A stretch of 64,000 nt of DNA, from assembly GCA_963794615.1 (NCBI GenBank), contig CAWCEP010000006.1:1054001-1118000 (forward strand), read 5' to 3'. Each line of letters opens with the position of its first letter. Position 1 is the first letter of the stretch. Below the pieces are notes generated by a model. The model was not told where the DNA came from. It searched no databases and was given only the letters and a program-made list of their open reading frames with translations. The translations under genes were made by a program, and so were the position numbers. Shown one piece after another: positions 1 to 8,160 of the stretch. The stretch comes from Chersky-840 sp963794615 (GTDB lineage Bacteria; Actinomycetota; Acidimicrobiia; Acidimicrobiales; UBA8190).

Positions 1-982
1 GTGACGTCGGTGATGTCGCCGAAGGTGCAGATCATGGCCACCCCCGATCCCTTCTCGGGATCGGCCAGCTCGTGGGCCAGCACCGGGACCGCCACCCCGA
101 ACAGCGGCGTGATCACCTCGGTGCCGAACAGCGGCCGGTAGCGGCGCGTCGTCGGGATGGGCCACGAGCGCCACGCAGGCGGCCAGCAGCTCGGGCCGCG
201 TCGTCTCGATCTCCACCGCGCCCGCCGCCGTCGACACCGGGCGAAGCGCAGCCGGTGATAGGCACCGGGAAGCTCCCTGTCCTCCATCTCGGCCTGGGAC
301 ACCGCCGTCTGGAAATCGACGTCCCACTGGGTGGGGGCCTCGGCGCTGTAGGCGTGGCCCTGGTCGAGCAGGTGGAGGAACCCGCGCTGCGACACCCGCC
401 GGGCCCCGGTCGTCGATGGTGGCGTAGGTGTGGTTCCAGTCGACCGACAGCCCGAGGGTCCGCCACAGGTTCTCGAAGGCCTTCTCGTCCTCGGCCGCCA
501 GCCGGGCGCACAACTCGATGAAGTCGGGACGCGAGATGGCCACCGGGCGGCTTCTCCGGCTGTCGGCGGGGCGACGAACGACGGGTCGCTTGCGCAAGGC
601 TCGGATCGCAGAGCACGCCGTAGTAGTTCTGGACCCGCCGCTCGGTCGGCAGCCCGTTGTCGTCGAATCCCATCGGATAGAAGACCTCGTAGCCCCGCAT
701 CCGCCGGTAGCGGGCCACGGTGTCGGTGTGGGTGTAGGAGAAGACGTGCCCGACGTGCAGCTCCCCCGACACCGTGGGCGGCGGGGTGTCGATGGCGAAG
801 ACGCGCCGACCGCGGGGCCGAGCGGTCGAAGGCGTAGGTCCCCGCCTCGCTCCCACCGCGCCGACCACTTGGCCTCGAGGCCCTCGAGGGACGGGCGTTC
901 GGGCACGACCGGCGGGCCCGGGCGCTCGAGCGGCTGGCGCGGTCGGCGGCGGCGGCGCCTCCGGTCGTCGCGTCTCGTCCAT
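1..982 (-). CDS. valS: Valyl-tRNA synthetase, N-terminal part, frame-broken, runs off the left edge
   Basis: Charges tRNA(Val) with valine in the cytoplasm. The reverse strand encodes a class I synthetase nucleotide-binding region with PPPTVSGELHVGH (HIGH-type motif) followed by YPMGFDDNGLPTERRVQNYY, typical of ValS. Further conserved pieces (DFIELCARLAAEDEKAFENL, ETTRPELL) lie in other frames, so at least four single-base frame breaks occur within 1 kb. I read these as sequence errors near a contig end, because the protein keeps family similarity on both sides of every break. The ATG at 982 lies 20 bp from the divergent cysS start, so both transcripts may have short leaders. The C-terminal part lies outside the window. 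Identity is secure; the exact protein is not recoverable. Confidence 0.85.
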
Positions 983-1002
983 GGTCGCGTTACCGTACCG
1001 GA

Positions 1003-2398
1003 GTGCTGCGCCTCCACGACACAGCCACGGGCACCGTCGAGCCGCTCGTCCTCCGCGAACCCGGCCACGTCTCGATGTACGTCTGCGGGCCCACCGTCTA
1101 CGACCTCCCCCACATCGGCCACGGCCGCTTCGCCCTGGCCTTCGACATCCTGCGCCGGTACCTCGAGTTCTCCGGTCTCGAGGTCCGCTACGTCTCCAAC
1201 GTCACCGACATCGACGACAAGATCATCGCCCGGGCCAACGAGGAGGGCCGGACGCCTCACCGACGTGGCCCGGGAGTTCGAGGCGGCCTGGTGGGCGGCC
1301 ATCGACGGCCTGGGCGTCAAGCGCCCCACCGTCTCCCCCCGGGCCACCGAGTACGTCGACCACATGGTGGCCCTCGTCGCCGACCTGGTCGGACGGGGCA
1401 CCGCCTACGAGACCTCCGACGGCGTCTACCTGTCGGTCGACCGCGGTCGACGGCTACGGCCTGCTGGCCCGCCAGAGCCTCGATTCGCTGCGGTCCGGGG
1501 CCCGGGTGGAGCCGGGCGAGGAGAAGCGCTCGCCCCTCGACTTCGTCCTCTGGAAGAAGGCCAAGCCCGGGCGAGCCGACCTGGCCCTCGCCCTGGGGCC
1601 CGGGCCGGCCGGGATGGCACACCGAGTGCGTGGTCATGTCGCTCGATCTCCTGGGCGACGGCTTCGACCTCCACGGCGGCGGCATCGACCTCGCCTTCCC
1701 CCATCACGAGAACGAGCGGGCCCAGGCCGTGGCCACGGGCCGGACCTTCGCCCGCCACTGGGCCCACAACGGGCACCTCGTCACCGGCGGGCGAGAAGAT
1801 GTCCAAGTCCCTCGGGAACTTCACCTCCCTCGCCGACCTCCTGGAACGCACCGACGGCCGCGCCTACCGCCTGCTGCTCCTGCGCAGCCACTACCGGTCC
1901 CAGGTGGAGGTGACCCCGGACACGGTGGCCGACGCCGAGGAGGCCCTCGTCGGCCTCGACGCCCTCGTCCGCCGCTTCGATCTCGAGCGACGCTCGCCGT
2001 CCGCCGCCACCGCGACCGAGGCCCTGGCCCTCGGGGCCGACGCCGACGCCGCTGCGCCGCCTTCGTGGCCACCATGGACGACGACCTCGGCACCCCGGCG
2101 GCGGTGGCCGGGATCTTCGAACTGGCCCGCCGGGCCAACGTGGCCGCCGACGCGCGGCGACGCAGGCCGAGGGCCGCCGGCTGGCCCTGACCGTGGCCGT
2201 CCTCTGCGCCGCCCTCGGGCTCTCCCTCCACGGGCCGCCAGGCCCTCGACGAGGCCACCAGGCCAAGGTGGCCGCAGCGCGACGCGGCCCGGGCCGGCCG
2301 GGACTTGGCCCGGGCCGACGCCATCCGCCGGCCGAGCTCGAGGCCGAGGGCTGGGTCGGTGGAGGACGGACCGGAGGGCGGCCGAGCTCCACCGCTGA
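1003..2398 (+). CDS. cysS: Cysteinyl-tRNA synthetase, frame-broken
   Basis: Charges tRNA(Cys). Conserved pieces appear in order but hop between the three forward frames: MYVCGPTVYDLPHIGHGR (zinc cysteine and HIGH motif), NVTDIDDKII, WHTECVVMSLDLLGDGFDLH, GGGIDLAFPHHENERAQA and EKMSKSLGN (KMSKS loop). About seven frame changes occur, near 1250, 1445, 1605, 1790, 2050, 2160 and 2240-2330. The start is GTG at 1003. The complete motif set and near full length argue for a functional gene read with base errors rather than a decayed one. The mycothiol ligase MshC is a relative, but the CGPTVYD and KMSKS motifs favour CysS. Confidence 0.85.
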
Positions 2399-2613
2399 AC
2401 GGGGTCCTTCGGTCCCTCCCGGCGATGTCCGGCCGGCGGGTGCCGGCCCGATGCGCTGGAAAACCGTCCCCTCCGTAGGTTACCGTTGGGTAACAACGGA
2501 TTGAGGCCGAGCCGCCCGGCACCGAGAAGGTCGGGGCGGCCCCGACAGCCCCCGCTCCCGGAGTGTTTCACGTCAGGCTCCCCTGCGGCGGCGACGAGAC
2601 AAGGGGAAAGACG

Positions 2614-3828
2614 ATGCCCGACTTCTCGCTCGAACTCAACGAGGACCAGGTCCAGCTCCAGAAATGGGTCCACGACTTCGCCGAGGACGTGGTCCGGCCC
2701 GTGGCCCACGAATGGGACGAGCGCGAGGAGACCCCCTGGCCCGTCATCGAGGAGGCGGCCAAGATCGGCCTCTACTCGTTCGACTTCTTCACCCAGTCCT
2801 TCCTGGACCCCACCGGGCTCACCCTGCCGGTGGCCAGCGAGGAGCTGGCCTGGGGGGACGCCGGGATCACCCTGGCCATCTTCGGCAGCTCGCTCGGTCT
2901 GGCCGGGATCGCCGCCAACGGCACCCCCGAGCAGCTCATGGAGTGGGGCCCCCAGTGCTTCGGGACGCCGGAGAAGCTCCAGACGGCCGCCTTCTGCGTC
3001 TCGGAGGCCGACGCCGGCTCCGACGTCAGCTCGCTTCGGACCCGGGCGGTCTACGACGAGGCCAAGGACGAGTGGGTGATCAACGGCACCAAGACCTGGA
3101 TCACCAACGGCGGCATCGCCGACGTCAACGTCGTCGTGGCCTCGGTGGAGCCCGAGTTCGGCTCGCGGGGCCAGGCGAGCTTCGTGGTGCCCCCCGGCAC
3201 GCCCGGCCTCTCGGCCGGTCAGAAATTCCAGAAGATGGGCATCCGGGCGTCGCACACCGGTGAGGTGGTCTTCGACGACGTCCGCGTGCCCGGCCGCTGC
3301 CTCCTCGGCGGCAAGGACAAGCTCGACGAGAAGCTGGCCCGCGCCCGTGAGGGCAAGAAATCCAAGTCCCAGGCGGCCATGGCCACCTTCGAGGCCACCC
3401 GGCCGGCCGTCGGCGCCCAGGCCCTCGGGATCGCCCGGGCCGCCTACGAGTACTCGCTCGACTACGCCACCCAGCGCAAGGCCTTCGGCCGGCTCATCAT
3501 CGAGAACCAGGGCATCGCCTTCAAGTTCGCCGACATGAAGACCCGCATCGACGCCTCCCGCCTGCTCGTCTGGCGGGCGGCCTGGATGGGGGCCAACCAC
3601 AAGCCCTTCACCGCCGGCGAGGGCTCGATGTCGAAGCTCTACGCCGGGGAGACGGCGGTCTGGGTGACCGAGCAGGCCATCCAGATCATGGGCGGCTACG
3701 GCTACATCCGTGACCACCCCGTCGAGCGCTGGCACCGGGACTCGAAGATCTACACCATCTTCGAGGGCACCTCGGAGATCCAGCGGCTGATCATCGCCCG
3801 GGCCGTCTCGGGGGTCCACATCCCCTAG
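2614..3828 (+). CDS. Acyl-CoA dehydrogenase
   Basis: FAD-dependent alpha,beta-dehydrogenation of an acyl-CoA thioester, feeding electrons to ETF; 404 aa, the usual family length, and unbroken. Visible family features are the N-terminal helical domain, the FAD-binding stretch FCVSEADAGSD, the beta-domain KTWITNGG, and near the C-terminus IMGGYGYIRDHPVERWHRD followed by FEGTSEIQ, which holds the glutamate normally used as catalytic base. The ATG at 2614 follows a purine-rich Shine-Dalgarno (AGGGGAAAG), so I prefer it to the in-frame ATG at 2563. The acyl chain specificity cannot be read from sequence. It stands alone between cysS and a 445-bp non-coding stretch, and marks where read quality improves. 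Confidence 0.92.
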   Translation: MPDFSLELNEDQVQLQKWVHDFAEDVVRPVAHEWDEREETPWPVIEEAAKIGLYSFDFFTQSFLDPTGLTLPVASEELAWGDAGITLAIFGSSLGLAGIAANGTPEQLMEWGPQCFGTPEKLQTAAFCVSEADAGSDVSSLRTRAVYDEAKDEWVINGTKTWITNGGIADVNVVVASVEPEFGSRGQASFVVPPGTPGLSAGQKFQKMGIRASHTGEVVFDDVRVPGRCLLGGKDKLDEKLARAREGKKSKSQAAMATFEATRPAVGAQALGIARAAYEYSLDYATQRKAFGRLIIENQGIAFKFADMKTRIDASRLLVWRAAWMGANHKPFTAGEGSMSKLYAGETAVWVTEQAIQIMGGYGYIRDHPVERWHRDSKIYTIFEGTSEIQRLIIARAVSGVHIP

Positions 3829-4274
3829 TCTACCAGGCCATTTGTCCCGGATCCGGGTTAGAAGCGGAACCGGGCATGATGGCCTGGGTTCCAGGAATGA
3901 GGGGTTCCTGGAACCATTTCTGGTACCTCCTCAGAGGCCGGCGGCCGGGATAAGGCCCGGACTCGTGGGCTTCTGGTGGGCCGACCAGGAAAGGCCTAGG
4001 TGACGCGCTCTCGAGGGACCCTTGCCCGGGAGGTCCTGCCAAGGTGCCGCCCGTCCCCTGAAGGCCAGGCGACCGGCGTAGAGGTCCTGGCCTCGTAGGA
4101 GCCGTGGGGACCGGAGCAGCACGCCGCCAGGACCGCTCAGGCGGGCACACAGCCGGTCCTCTGACGATCTAGAGTCCGCCTCCCGTCCTCGGGCCGCCAC
4201 ATGCGAACTACAGGCGTGTCATCATCTCGGTGGGTGCCTAGATCCTGGCGCCCGGTAGAGATTGAGGAGAATAC
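3829..4274. other. Non-coding stretch with inverted repeats
   Basis: No credible reading frame on either strand. It contains a 12-bp perfect palindrome CCCGGATCCGGG (3846-3857) and an 11-bp-arm hairpin (3887-3915). It separates the housekeeping left end from the accessory region. Confidence 0.5.
3887..3915. terminator. Hairpin downstream of the acyl-CoA dehydrogenase gene
   Basis: Perfect arms GGTTCCAGGAA and TTCCTGGAACC with a 7-nt loop, 58 bp after the stop codon. There is no clear T-run, so termination is plausible but unproven; it could instead be a protein-binding site. Confidence 0.45.
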
Positions 4275-4538
4275 ATGCAGTACGCAACTAGTTACATCGT
4301 CATCCCGTGGGAGCCGTTCACCGAGGCCAGAGAAGCGGTCCGAGACGCCTTCGAGGCGCAGGGTCGGGGACATGGGATCTTCGGCGAGGAGGTCCCGTCC
4401 ACTTGGCAGTGTGCAGAGTGCGGCGAGGCATTCACCCTTGACCAGATCCACCTTGGTATTGACGACTCCATGGGAATCCCCGTCTGCCCCACCCGGAATT
4501 GTCCTGGGCACGGGTGGCTGGTGATACGACCGACGTAA
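4275..4538 (+). CDS. Small zinc-ribbon protein of unknown function
   Basis: 87 aa. The ATG follows a good Shine-Dalgarno (TTGAGGAGAATAC). The middle and end carry two cysteine pairs, CAEC near residue 46 and CPTRNCPGHGW near the C-terminus, which would form one zinc ribbon. The N-terminus is a short alpha/beta stretch without recognisable motifs. A strong hairpin terminator follows 26 bp downstream, supporting a single-gene transcript. I do not recognise the family. It is cytosolic, having no signal peptide or membrane segment. Confidence 0.65.
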   Translation: MQYATSYIVIPWEPFTEAREAVRDAFEAQGRGHGIFGEEVPSTWQCAECGEAFTLDQIHLGIDDSMGIPVCPTRNCPGHGWLVIRPT

Positions 4539-4563
4539 CGACGGGCGCTCCGCCGTAAGAACA

Positions 4564-4587
4564 GTGCCCCGGTGAGAGCCGGGGCAC
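4564..4587. terminator. Strong hairpin terminator between convergent genes
   Basis: Nine-base-pair perfect stem GTGCCCCGG / CCGGGGCAC with a 6-nt loop, followed by TTCC. It sits between the end of the plus-strand zinc-ribbon gene and the end of the minus-strand ribbon-helix-helix gene, so it may serve both directions. Confidence 0.7.
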
Positions 4588-4623
4588 TTCCGCGTTCCGG
4601 TCCGTTCTGGTGCCGTTGGGGCT

Positions 4624-4843
4624 CTACCCGACCTCCTGCCGGTAGGCGTCTGGGCTGACGGTCGCCAGCACCACCTCCGCGGGAGCCAGGCGGTCCAGAT
4701 ATTCCACCAAGGCCCTGGTCACGACCGAAATTTACGGACACATCTCGGTCCTGAGCGGCCAGCCTGAGACGTTCGTGGAGGCTCTCAGGGAGCCGGACCT
4801 GAGTGCTCACCCGCCGCTCCTCGTGCAGCTTCGGACGTCCCAC
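4624..4843 (-). CDS. Ribbon-helix-helix DNA-binding protein (antitoxin-like), one frame break
   Basis: About 72 aa after correcting one extra base near 4724. The N-terminal half (GRPKLHEERRVSTQVRLPES, then LHERLRLAAQDRDVSVN) is a typical CopG/Arc-type ribbon-helix-helix. After the frame break it continues VTRALVEYLDRLAPAEVVLA in the next frame, as expected for the second helix. The start is GTG at 4843. Such proteins often repress their own operon, with or without a toxin. No adjacent toxin gene is visible, so it may be a stand-alone regulator. The break may be a sequencing error, as elsewhere in this part. Confidence 0.55.
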
Positions 4844-4985
4844 GCTTGCACCCTAGGTAGGTGGTGAGCGAATGTGGCGGATAGTGCGAGCGGAAACCGA
4901 CACGTTTCCTCCCTCGCATGCGCCTTGATGCGCTTAGGTATACCGGGCCAGGGTCCCGGATAGGGTGGCACAACCTGTAGATAAC

Positions 4986-5003
4986 ATCGAACGTATGTTC
5001 GAT
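4986..5003. promoter_or_regulatory. SOS (LexA) box before the Panacea gene
   Basis: Perfect palindrome ATCGAACGTATGTTCGAT, whose core GAAC-GTAT-GTTC fits the Gram-positive/actinobacterial LexA consensus GAAC-N4-GTTC. It lies 19-36 bp before the preferred GTG start at 5022, next to a possible -10 element TAACAT (4982-4987), a position suited to repression. LexA binding is inferred, not shown. Confidence 0.65.
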
Positions 5004-5021
5004 TGCAAACGGAGCCTTCCA

Positions 5022-5573
5022 GTGGACCCTGTAGAGCCCGACGAGGACAAGCTCGCAGAGCTGATCCTGTACGTCGCCGACAAGATCCTGACCGACCCCC
5101 CCGGCGGTGCCACCAAGATCAACAAGATCCTGTTCTTCGCCGAGTTCTCCCACATGCGTGCGCACGGCGTCCCGATCACTGGCGCCGCTTATCAGAAGCT
5201 GCCGCAAGGCCCAGCGCCGAGACATCTCGTGCCGATTCGAGACAGGCTGCTTGAGCAAGGGGATGCCGAACTACGGATCGACGACTACTTCGGGAGACCA
5301 CTACATCGGCTCGTGCCTCTGCGAGGTCCCAACCTGAGCTACTTCAGCGTGGACGAAATCCGCAAATTGTTGATCAGGTTGTCACGGCTCTTTGGGGCAA
5401 AACCGCAGGTGAGGTATCGGAAATGTCTCACCAGGAGATGGGATGGAAGATGGTTGAGGAGGGAGAGGACATCCCACTCCCATCCGCCTTCCTTGCGAAG
5501 AAGGCCGTTGCGACGGACGCAATTCGCAAGCACGCCCAGCAGCTCGCCGAGAAACTGGGAACTAGCAGGTAAT
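5022..5573 (+). CDS. Panacea-domain (DUF4065/SocA-like) antitoxin, one frame break
   Basis: The Panacea domain is known from antitoxins paired with diverse toxins. Here KLAELILYVADKIL, then GGATKINKILFFAEFSHMRA and GAAYQKLPQGPAPRHLVPIR, match its N-terminal pattern. Near 5365 one base is missing; the next frame continues with a matching C-terminus (IVDQVVTALWGKTAGEVS, then HQEMGWKMVEEGEDIPLPS) to a stop at 5573, giving about 183 aa. I choose GTG 5022, which has GGAG 7 nt upstream, over ATG 4995, which lies inside the SOS palindrome. The next gene starts about 35 bp later, consistent with a toxin-antitoxin pair under SOS control. Confidence 0.7.
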
Positions 5574-5606
5574 TTAAGGAGGGGCCAGCGGCTAATTTGG
5601 CCTGCG

Positions 5607-5936
5607 GTGGTAGCCCATCGCTCACGTGAACGCGTAACAGTTTCGGACGAACTGCTGAGTGAGGCTCGGCGGCGGTATCCGCCCGGAGGTTCTGCCGATG
5701 GGACTCCCCGCTTTGGTCTGTTTGAGAGTGGCCCACTAGCGGGGGCGATCGCGTACTTCGAACGTCAGTACGACGATTCCCCAGAGGCGGCTGCTGGGGT
5801 TCACTTCTATACAACCGTCGGCACGTTCTTCCCGGCCATGGCGTTCTACGCAGCTCGGGTGGGAGACCATGTCGAGATCATCTCGTTCACCGTCGATGAC
5901 GACTACTGGGAGCTAATCGAGAACGACCCAGAGTGA
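5607..5936 (+). CDS. Small unknown protein, candidate toxin partner of the Panacea antitoxin
   Basis: About 109 aa from GTG 5607; the stop is at 5936. The start is uncertain, because the strong Shine-Dalgarno AAGGAGGGG (5576-5584) would better fit an ATT codon at 5595 in the same frame. The protein has an N-terminal helix (VSDELLSEARRRYPPGG), a glycine-rich central part and a hydrophobic beta-rich C-terminal half ending in an acidic tail. I do not recognise the family. The link to toxin activity rests only on position directly after a Panacea gene. There is no signal peptide. Confidence 0.45.
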   Translation: MVAHRSRERVTVSDELLSEARRRYPPGGSADGTPRFGLFESGPLAGAIAYFERQYDDSPEAAAGVHFYTTVGTFFPAMAFYAARVGDHVEIISFTVDDDYWELIENDPE

Positions 5937-6048
5937 CCGTCGGGCGAACTGCCAGCTAGGGCGGCGTCCCAGACCCACTGTCACAGGCTCTCCCCGCTCT
6001 CCGTCCCAGCACGTTCGGCTCGCAGCGACAAGATCGAATCGCAATCGC

Positions 6049-8160
6049 TCATGCGCTTCCGATCCATTGCAGGAATGGGCTTGCCTCCCCTGACCACGAC
6101 ACTCGCAGGTCGTCTCGAGCCCTCGTGCACGCCACGTACAACAGACAACGTTCACGTTGGAGGTCCTGTTGATGGCCTAGAGGATCGTCGCCTTCGGATC
6201 GTACGGCCTGCGTCAGGGGGACGGAGCCGGCGCTGGCATCCACAACGGCGACGCACCGAAACTCGAGGCCTTTGAGGCGATGCATAGTTCCCAGTGCAAC
6301 GTGGTTGGGGGATCGGCCACCGCGTTCGAAGCGTTTGGCCGCTATCCCACCGCCTTCGAGTGCCTTGCGGACGCCGTCCAATGGCGCCCAAGTGCGGGCC
6401 GCGACGGCGATGGCGCTCGGATCGACGCCTGCGTCCAGCCAAGCTTGAACGGCTGAGACCAGCGCATCCGCTTCGGACGCCCAGGTAGCGAAGCTCTCGA
6501 CCGTTGGCGGTGGCCCGTGCAGCTCGGAACGGTAGCCAGCGAGTGTCTCGATGCCGGCATCGAGGTCGTCGTAACGCTGCCCGGCGAGCAAGCTGAGCGC
6601 CCAAACCAAGATCTCGTGGGTGGTTCGGTAATTCAGCCGCAGCCGGTAGGAGCGGCCCCGGACGTTGATGCCGAGGGCGGAGAGGGTCACGCGATTGTCG
6701 TAGATTCGTTGGTGAGCATCGCCACAGATGAACAGGTCGTTTGGTGCCTTGGCGACGGCTGCTCGTAGCATTCGCCACTGGGCTGGATGCAAGTCCTGGG
6801 CTTCGTCAACGATGACGTGGTCGTACGGCTTCTCGTCGGACACCGAGAGGAGGTCCGCGGCCTTCGTGGCGAGTTGAAGAAATGTCCGTTGATTGCGCTC
6901 CTCAAGGCGTCGGACGACATCTTCCACCGCGCTCCAGATGGCTGTTCGCTGTGTTCGGTTCAAGCGAACGCCTCGTCCCGCACGCGGCGCCTTCAGGTAG
7001 TCGTCGCAAGCTTTGATGCCTTGCGCCAGGATGACCTGCGTCCACTCCTCGTGCGCCAAGGAAGGTGAAATCGAGCCGGGAAGGGTACCGGCCACTGACT
7101 TCCAGAGCTCTGCCTCTCGATCGCCACCGAGCGCATTGACTCGTTCGCTTACATTGTCACGAATGACGCGATGGGCGAATGCGTCGACGGTTTGGACATC
7201 AACTTGGTCCAGCATCTCGGATCCACCGAGAGAAATGAGGGAGTCATGAAGGTTGTCCGCCAGAGTTGTCGTAAACGTCGTGAGTAACACCCGACGTTCT
7301 GTTCCCGGCGTCAGTTGGTTCGCAAGACAGCGGGCCCGGTGAAGCGCTACGACCGTCTTACCCGTCCCGGCGCCTCCGGTGACGCGGACAGGTCCATTGA
7401 AGCGCTTGCGGTAGGCCAATCGCCGCTGGGAAGAATGGAGAAAGATTCGCCATAGATCGAGCGGCTTATCGAGCGCGTCGATAAGGTCGGCGGCACTCTG
7501 TACAACGTAGAACATCGAACGCGATGCGAGACGGTCGACGGCCGCCTCGAGATTCTCGACATCAATCGGACCGGGCTTCTCATCGGCCACGAGTTCGGCA
7601 TAAGCCTCTTCCACAGAGTATCCCGCGGCTAGCATCTGCAACGCCTCCGCTTGAGCAGAAGGCAAGACCGTGGTGAGTGCCTCAAGCTGCTCTTCAGTCG
7701 CGAGGCTTCGTACCAACGGAAGCAGGACGTCAGATATCCCGATGCCGATCAGGTCTTTGTTGTTGAAATGATCAAAGAGTCCAGTTACGTCGGGAGGGCT
7801 TGTCACATTGGTCGCAACGGTCTCTATGGCGCCGAGGTCATGAATCTCGAAGGCGCCCGTAGCTGAGTTCACGGCAAATACGTTGCGTTCGCACCACTCA
7901 TAGGCCTTGTCGTGAGGAAGCACGGCAGCGAGGACGTAGGTGTCACCCACGTCGGGAGCGACAACGACGCCCCGCCAGGACTGATCAATGCGGATAGTCC
8001 GGGCTCGGGGGTCAGCGGCGACGTTCGGCTTTTCGAGGTGAATGCCGGCTTTCGTTTCGAAAGTGAATTTCTCCAGCGTGTCACCGACCCTCTTCTGTAC
8101 GCTCTTGGGTAGATCGGGGAACTGTCCGAAGAAGTCCTTCGAGAGGACGAGGCGAGGCAT
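6049..8160 (-). CDS. UvrD-like superfamily 1 helicase with N-terminal RelE-like domain
   Basis: 703 aa, unbroken. Residues 1 to about 105 resemble the RelE/ParE toxin fold as found at the start of some UvrD-like helicases (LPKSVQKRVGDTLEKF, RIDQSWRGVVV, HDKAYEWCERN). The helicase core follows: Walker A GGAGTGKT (262-269), Walker B VDEAQD (451-456), then GDAHQRIYD, LRLNYRT, MHRLKGLEF and YVACTRA near the end. It should unwind DNA 3' to 5'. The ATG overlaps the stop of the DUF1998 helicase gene as TAATG, so translation is coupled, making it the last gene of the defence operon. Whether the RelE-like part cleaves RNA or only mediates contacts cannot be told. Confidence 0.85.
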   Translation of the reverse strand: MPRLVLSKDFFGQFPDLPKSVQKRVGDTLEKFTFETKAGIHLEKPNVAADPRARTIRIDQSWRGVVVAPDVGDTYVLAAVLPHDKAYEWCERNVFAVNSATGAFEIHDLGAIETVATNVTSPPDVTGLFDHFNNKDLIGIGISDVLLPLVRSLATEEQLEALTTVLPSAQAEALQMLAAGYSVEEAYAELVADEKPGPIDVENLEAAVDRLASRSMFYVVQSAADLIDALDKPLDLWRIFLHSSQRRLAYRKRFNGPVRVTGGAGTGKTVVALHRARCLANQLTPGTERRVLLTTFTTTLADNLHDSLISLGGSEMLDQVDVQTVDAFAHRVIRDNVSERVNALGGDREAELWKSVAGTLPGSISPSLAHEEWTQVILAQGIKACDDYLKAPRAGRGVRLNRTQRTAIWSAVEDVVRRLEERNQRTFLQLATKAADLLSVSDEKPYDHVIVDEAQDLHPAQWRMLRAAVAKAPNDLFICGDAHQRIYDNRVTLSALGINVRGRSYRLRLNYRTTHEILVWALSLLAGQRYDDLDAGIETLAGYRSELHGPPPTVESFATWASEADALVSAVQAWLDAGVDPSAIAVAARTWAPLDGVRKALEGGGIAAKRFERGGRSPNHVALGTMHRLKGLEFRCVAVVDASAGSVPLTQAVRSEGDDPLGHQQDLQRERCLLYVACTRARDDLRVSWSGEASPFLQWIGSA

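Noticed and set aside
1891..3819. 642-codon open frame on the minus strand
   Set aside because: Lies opposite the acyl-CoA dehydrogenase and cysS; composition is a GC-rich shadow and no family motif appears.
3846..3915. Palindromes as CRISPR repeat or attachment site
   Set aside because: Only single copies occur, with no spacers, direct repeats or integrase.
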